From Flaccisagitta enflata (lineage: Eukaryota; Chaetognatha; Sagittoidea; Aphragmophora), in NCBI GenBank assembly GCA_965153355.1, contig OZ231127.1:80848001-80912000 (forward strand): a DNA stretch of 64,000 bases, read 5' to 3'. Below, one piece after another: positions 58,715 through 64,000 of this stretch (position 1 is its first letter; the number at the start of each line of letters is the position of its first letter). The notes under the pieces were generated by a model, which did not search any database, was not told the DNA's origin, and was given only the letters and a program-made list of their open reading frames with translations. The translations under genes and the position numbers were made by a program.

Positions 58715-58933
58715 CTGGACATCTGGTTGAGTGATTCTGAGTATGTTAGCTCATCCAGCTCATTTGGCTCAGTTCTATTTTTCTCTGATTTTCAGTGCAA
58801 TCAATACATACCATTGCTTTTCAATTGATTTAACAGATAGAATAAAAATGCAGAGACTGAAGATAAAAGTTTTATGAAAAGTGACGGATGCTTACGACAT
58901 TTTTCCTCACGGCGACAGCCGCCATTACTGGTA

Positions 58934-59122
58934 AACAAGGCCGGATACACGGCTACCGAAGTCGCGTGCAGGTGGGCAAGAGCTATATTTGAGATCAGTA
59001 GACCATTTGGGCAGGAGCAGTGAGGTCAAACAAATAAAATCATAAAAAAGGTAAAGTGTGACCGACCGACCAACCGACGGACAGACGGACAAAGCGGGTT
59101 GTAGAGTCGCGTGCACGCGACT
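58934..59122 (-). repeat. hairpin/YGGT element, GTCGCG subfamily
   Basis: Reads AACAAGGCCGGATACACGGC, GTCGCGTGCAGG, GGGCAGGAGCAGTG, a GACCGACCGACCAACC tract, GACAAAGCGGGTTGTAGAGT and the perfect palindrome GTCGCGTGCACGCGAC. It inserted directly beside the Helitron-like end; copy A lacks it. Confidence 0.75.
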
Positions 59123-59474
59123 AAAAATATCAAATGCTTATTCCAAATGCGATGTTAATCTTCATTACTATGCACCATATGAGCACTGTCACTGAACAAA
59201 TTAACTTTTGATTGACATTTTAGTCCCCCGCATATGCTTGTGATAATATATAACATGTTCCTAACATTTCCAACAAGATTCAACAGTGTATGCTCAGATA
59301 TTTTGATACAGAATGTCTTATCAAAGCATTTAGCACGCAACCAGAATGCGAGAATCGCTCTGTCGTACATGGTAGGATGTATTGCGTGAGTACGCATGTT
59401 ACTCCTCAGAATGCATGACACTAGCCTAGTAGGATCCAAGTTGCGGCATGTCTCTCTTAGGTTTCATACTGCAG

Positions 59475-59681
59475 CATCCTCAATTCACTCTTGCGGACAA
59501 AAGTAGTTCATGGCGGTGAATTTGTTGTTAGGGCATCGGCTCGGGGCAATTTCAACGAGAGAGGAGGCATCATCCACGCCAGCTCCACGTCGGGATTGTA
59601 TTCAGTCAGAGCCGGAGAACCAGTCTATCAAGACGTCGACGACGAGGGCGAAGCCACGAGCAGTTTCGACGACGATACTGG
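59475..59681 (+). CDS. membrane protein copy B, first cytoplasmic exon
   Basis: Acceptor CATACTGCAG, 207 nt, donor ACTGG/GTAAGT. Protein is the same as in copy A (31949-32155): ILNSLLRTKVVHGGEFVVRA through SFDDDTG. Phase 2 at both ends fits 52434 and 60354. Its conservation contrasts with intron divergence. Confidence 0.65.
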
Positions 59682-60353
59682 GTAAGTCATTCGGTGTTTA
59701 TTCACATCCCGGTGCGGCCATGCGGTGTATCTCCGCCAGTTTCTGAAAAGGGAATGAAAAGTGGGGGAAGCCATAATACCCGCATCAACATCCTGATTTG
59801 CATAATGCAGTTTGAAGATTTCTGTTTTTGAAGATGACAAACATTTCAGTAATACTTAACTGGAATTGAAGCCTGGTATAGAAAATGCGCTGTTTCAGTG
59901 ATGTGTAGATATATCACCAACATTTGGTATGTGAAAAAAAATTATTTTAATGTTATACAATATGTAGTCTTAAAAAAGATGATTACAACGAATTTTATAA
60001 AACAATTAAAAACACCACTCTGATAGAAATACTGTCGCCTCCGCAATCAATGATAGAAAGTTGGATGGCACTGACATGACAGAGACTCCGTGCGTTGGTT
60101 TTGCAGGCGACATCAAAGACGCGACTGCGTAAGAGTCGTTGATGGCCGGCACCGGTGGCTCAGTCAACTATGCCGGGGGACTTACGTTGTAGATCTGAAT
60201 TAAGTGTCTTGTTATTATGAATACTCTGTGTAACTTGTGCGCTTCAGAAGGTTTGATATATCTGTATGACTGGTAACCAATCGCGGCGAATTTGTTCAGT
60301 TTTCTTAATCTATAACTTTTACTATTTGGTCAATATTCCAACCCCACTCACAG
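59682..60353. other. intron of copy B
   Basis: It aligns with copy A introns but lacks the Helitron-like element and the Tc1-like element, giving their empty sites at about 59953 and 60022. Confidence 0.6.
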
Positions 60354-61540
60354 AGCGGGAGAAGAGGCGATATCGGGTGGAGTGATCGCCGTAAACGAGA
60401 ACATGTTAATGCGTCAAAGGCAGAGCGACACGATGCTGCGTCACTATGGCACGGCGGGCGTCCGAAGTCGCGACGCCATCGCAGTAGACACTTACGCCAA
60501 CAACAACAACAACTACACCAAGCCTATGAAAACTGCGAAACAACAACAAAAACGAAAACAATCTCGGCGCTCGGGCGCTCATGCGTCACAACAGCAGCAG
60601 CAACGCGGCGACGCGCAGCAAAACGTCTGCAGCAGCAGCGGCGGCGGCGGCGGCAAAAGAGGAAATTCGACGACGTTGACGGAATTGTGCAACGCCAGAA
60701 GCGAGCAAATCTACCGAGTGCAAACGGAAATTCTTCGCGAAGGCAGCGGCGGCGGCAGCAGCAGCGGACTCGGAAGTCGCAGCGGCAGCAGCGACAGTTT
60801 CGGACTGGACGTTGTACGTAGTGGCTGCAGCAGCGGTGGCAGCGGTGGATCCAACGCGGCAGTTGCTGCGGCGTCGGAGAGAAAATTCGATGAACCAAAG
60901 AGACTAACAACGGCAGGAGCAGTGCAGGATCGACGGCGTAGAGAACCGTTGACGCTGCCGGAGGAGCATCAACGCAGAAACGCCACGTCGACGACGCCGA
61001 TAACAACCTCGTCGGAAGCGGCGCGTTCGGCGGGCGTCACGACCTCGTCGACGACGGCGGAAAGAGACGACGCCGAGATTGAGGAGGAAGTGACGAGACT
61101 CATGGAAGTCATCGGAGGAAAACTCGATATGGAAGGAGAGGAATCTTCCCATCAAAGACGAGATTCAGAGAATGAAAATGACAATAACGTCCATAACGCC
61201 AGCGGCTGTAATTACGTCAACGTTAGTCAACCGAGACGTGACAAAGTGGCGCGACCGCCGGCGCGACCGCCAACTCCGCCCAAATCCAAGAAACTGCACG
61301 CATCGGCTTCGACGGCGGCGGCGAAAAATTGCGGCAAAGCTGCATCAAAAGCAGCGAGTCGTGATCACGTAACAACATCACCCGCAGCCCGTCAGCAATC
61401 TGCGGCAGCGCCAACAGCAGGAGGCGCAAACAAGTCATTGGATGAAAACAGTTCTGCAAATATAAGGCCGAGCCAACAAAACGCTTTGTCAAACGTGGAA
61501 GAACCTAAGGCTAACGGAGAGGCCAAGGACGATTCAGATG
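60354..61540 (+). CDS. membrane protein copy B, long disordered cytoplasmic exon
   Basis: Acceptor CCACTCACAG, 1187 nt, donor CAGATG/GTAAGT, phases 2 in and 1 out as in copy A. Starts AGEEAISGGVIAVNENMLMR (A has T in place of the first A). It differs from 35609-36828 mostly in repeat tracts: fewer Gln, SSGGGGGKRGN instead of SSGSSGKRGN, fewer Ala, and loss of one AARQ repeat (SPAARQI in A). All indels keep the frame. Proline-rich PARPPTPPKS and the acidic helix EIEEEVTRLMEVIGGKLDM are unchanged. The final exon is outside the window, or beyond the minisatellite. Confidence 0.7.
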
Positions 61541-61576
61541 GTAAGTTGACCCTTGTTACCAATTTGGTAACAATTA

Positions 61577-61790
61577 CAGACAGGACCCAACTAAGAACTG
61601 AGGAGGGACCCAAAGTTTTGCAGCCCCCCTCCCTACAGCTTACATGGCTCAAGCAGTTTTCTTACTTCTAATGGCGGTTGACACCTCGAATAGATACAAT
61701 TGGCGCCACTGTGGCGATTTTCTAATTCTTACCTAGAACACCCTCAAATTTTTAAAATTTATGAAAAAAGCTTCAAAATTACAGTCCCCA
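61577..61790. mobile_element. foldback MITE, left portion (copy B)
   Basis: CAGACAGGACCCAACTAAG onward, matching the ends of the element at 36865-38271. It is cut off near 61770, where an unrelated hairpin begins. Confidence 0.65.
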
Positions 61791-61845
61791 ACTGGGGACT
61801 GTAATTTTTGAAGCTTTCTCGTTGCGTAAACGCAACTCGAGAAGA
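61766..61845. repeat. two adjacent hairpins
   Basis: First: AAAGCTTCAAAATTACAGTC plus CCC, a short loop, and its complement GGGGACTGTAATTTTTGAAG (24-bp arms). Second: GTTGCGTAAACGCAAC just after it. Confidence 0.75.
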
Positions 61846-62103
61846 TACACTACAAAACAGCAATTTCAAGAAGAAAAAAAATATTGTTTTAATGACGACA
61901 AAACTTGACAATGATAACAAAAGTGGATGATGATGATGACAACAATGAATGATAATGACAACCAAAATCTAAGGAAAAAACGTTAAAAAAAAATTTCAAA
62001 AAAAAAATTCAAAAAAAAAAATTTCAAAAAAAAAATTTAAAAAAAAAAACCAAAATTTCAAAAAAATTTAAAAAGAAATTTAAAAAGAAATTTAAAAAAA
62101 AAT
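61846..62103. other. A-rich stretch with GATGATGA and AAATTTCAAAAAAA repeats
   Basis: Low complexity; no gene. Confidence 0.6.
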
Positions 62104-63165
62104 TTAATGGTTGAAGATGATGACAGTAGTCGAAGATGATGACAGTAGTCGAAGATGATGACAGTAGATGAAGATGATGACAGTAGATGAAGATGATGAC
62201 AGTAGATGAAGATGATGACAGTAGTTGAAGATGATAGTAGTTGAAGATGATGACAGTAGTTGAAGATGATGACAGTAGTTGAAGATGATGACAGTAGTTG
62301 AAGATGATGACAGTAGTTGAAGATGATGACAGTAGTTGAAGATGATGACAGTAGGTGAAGATGATGACAGTAGTTGAAGATGATGACAGTAGTTGAAGAT
62401 GATGACAGTAGTTGAAGATGATGACAGTAGTTGAAGATGATGACAGTAGTTGAAGATGATGACAGTAGTTGAAGATGATGACAGTAGTTGAAGATGATGA
62501 CAGTAGTTGAAGATGATGACAGTAGTTGAAGATGATGACAGTAGTTGAAGATGATGACAGTAGTTGAAGATGATGACAGTAGTTGAAGATGATGACAGTA
62601 GTTGAAGATGATGACAGTAGTTGAAGATGATGACAGTAGCTGAAAATGATGACAGTAGTTGAAGATGATGACAGTAGTTGAAGATGATGACAGTAGTTGA
62701 AGATGATGACAGTAGTTGAAGATGATGACAGTAGTTGAAGATGATGACAGTAGTTGAAGATGATGACAGTAGTTGAAGATGATGACAGTAGTTGAAGATG
62801 ATGACAGTAGTTGAAGATGATGACAGTAGTTGAAGATGATGACAGTAGTTGCAGATGATGACAGTAGTTGCAGATGATGACAGTAGTTGAAGATGATGAC
62901 AGTAGTTGAAGATGATGACAGTAGTTGAAGATGATGACAGTAGTTGAAGATGATGACAGTAGTTGAAGATGATAACAGTAGTTGAAGATGATGACAGTAG
63001 TTGAAGATGATGACAGTAGTTGAAGATGATGACAGTAGTTGAAGATGATGACAGTAGTTGAAGATGATGACAGTAGTTGATGATGATGACAGTGGTTGAA
63101 GATGATGACAGTAGTTGAAGATGATGACAGTAGTTGAAGATGATGACAGTAGTTGAAGATGAATC
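62104..63165. repeat. 19-bp minisatellite, about 55 copies
   Basis: Unit GACAGTAGTTGAAGATGAT. Near-uniform in the centre, with variants (TCGAAG, ATGAAG) at the left end. Because the period is not a multiple of three and the unit lacks antisense stops, all three minus-strand frames stay open for about 370 codons. Confidence 0.97.
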
Positions 63166-63256
63166 TTGAAATCCATGATGGCAAACCTTAAGAAAAATCA
63201 GAATGTAATAAATGAGCAAATAAAGGAACTCCAATCCTCTATATAAATCTAAGTCC

Positions 63257-63655
63257 TAGTAACATATTCAGCGATGTATGGCACCTTGGAGCCTAGGGAC
63301 TTCAAAGCCAATTCCAAGCACGACAGCCAATCTTAGCACGACAGCCTTTTCACTGATTTGCTTTGATTTCTATGCTTTCTAAGCCAATACTAGCCAAAAA
63401 GTAACAAATAGACGAATGATTCTCATCTAGATGGTTATTTCTTTGTCAAATAGATTTTTTTTCAATTGATTCATATAATTTAATGTATTGTGCAAAAAAA
63501 GTATCTAAAAAAACTGTATAGTAGTTGGGGGCAAAGCATACTAATCATCATCACATATCAATCAAGCCCTTACCTCATTTCGTTTTGCAAACTCGTTTAT
63601 TATTTCCCCCATAGGATTTGATTCAATTAAGTTTTTCTGTTGTGTTTATCTGTCA

Positions 63656-63686
<31 letters not shown>

Positions 63687-63689
63687 AGC

Positions 63690-63742
<53 letters not shown>

Positions 63743-63874
63743 TTCTTTTTATTCCCGTCCTTCAAAATTTGTTCACAACACTTTTTCAAGCCCGACAGAC
63801 TATCAAGCCCGACAGCAGGGACGTCACGTGATGTCCCTGAAGTCCCTTGCCATACATCGCTGAACATATTACTA
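63257..63874. mobile_element. probable TIR element
   Basis: Inverted ends of about 25 bp: TAGTAACATATTCAGCGATG at 63257 and, on the other strand from 63874, TAGTAATATGTTCAGCGATG. It contains a CTGT/(CT)n array at 63651-63738 and no transposase. Target duplication not resolved. Confidence 0.5.
63693..63736. repeat. (CT)n microsatellite
   Basis: About 22 CT units, preceded by CTGT tetramers. Confidence 0.9.
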
Positions 63875-64000
63875 CATTAATAAGCTAATATCTTAAACCA
63901 GACTTCAGATTTCATTCGAATTTTGCAGGGGCAGTTCAATTGATATCCAAATTAAAAAAAAATTCACATAACTTTGCTACCCTTTGCCTATTAAACTGCT

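Larger units (their letters stand above)
56006..58931 (+). mobile_element. Helitron-like element containing three nested insertions
   Basis: Begins TCGGGAAAAAAGTCG after host A and ends CATTACTGG before host T. Copy A near 31602 shows the empty site TATGATAAGAAATATC. Inside are a second complete Helitron-like element (56546-57366) and two inverted-repeat MITEs (57385-58004 and 58070-58714). Confidence 0.7.

Noticed and set aside
62024-63234. Three overlapping 370-386 codon minus-strand frames
   Set aside because: They are produced by the 19-bp minisatellite; the protein is a 19-residue repeat in every frame.

Overview
This is animal (metazoan) nuclear DNA: split genes with GT..AG introns, AT-rich non-coding sequence crowded with microsatellites, and a LINE, a BEL/Pao-like gag, Helitron-like elements and several short DNA transposons. 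A six-cysteine peritrophin-A (CBM14) chitin-binding domain makes an arthropod, plausibly a crustacean, the best guess. The species cannot be fixed from sequence alone.

Two gene systems stand out. (1) Positions 2.5-6.5 kb (minus strand) carry a compact gene for a ~103-105 residue single-pass membrane protein: signal-peptide exon, short luminal exon, and two homologous terminal exons, each encoding a transmembrane segment ending in WRFC and then a stop. The gene lies in the left arm (2755-8235) of a large, nearly identical inverted duplication. The right arm (21225-27417, plus strand) repeats exons 1, 2 and the first terminal exon, but stops at a (CT)n tract before the second terminal exon. (2) From 27.9 to 46.4 kb (copy A) and 50.0 to 61.5 kb (copy B) are two tandem copies of a plus-strand gene for a single-pass membrane protein with a long disordered cytoplasmic region. 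Every intron phase in the B chain matches. Copy B has a serine/proline-rich CBM14 ectodomain and its last exon is not in the window. Copy A has the last exon (46135-46445) but no CBM14 exon in front of its TM exon; a short N-glycosylation-rich exon at 27754 is phase-compatible instead.

Layout: 1-0.7 kb Helitron-like end; 2.5-8.2 kb left arm; 8.2-21.2 kb spacer (purine-rich tract, gag ORF on the minus strand, (TGAA)n, GA/AC/GAA microsatellites, and a terminal-inverted-repeat element carrying degenerate telomere-like repeats); 21.2-27.4 kb right arm; 27.9-46.4 kb gene copy A, whose last intron contains a two-ORF LINE (about 39.7-45.9 kb); 47.2-49.3 kb very long microsatellites; 50-61.5 kb gene copy B, with nested Helitron-like and hAT-like insertions in one intron; 62.1-63.2 kb a 19-bp minisatellite; 63.26-63.87 kb a terminal-inverted-repeat element.

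Because the duplicated copies act as each other's control, empty sites can be read directly for several transposons (TA, 9-bp, and A|T insertions). No tRNA, rRNA or CRISPR array was recognised. Exon calls rest on reading frame, splice consensus, phase and duplicate conservation only; no transcript or database evidence was available.
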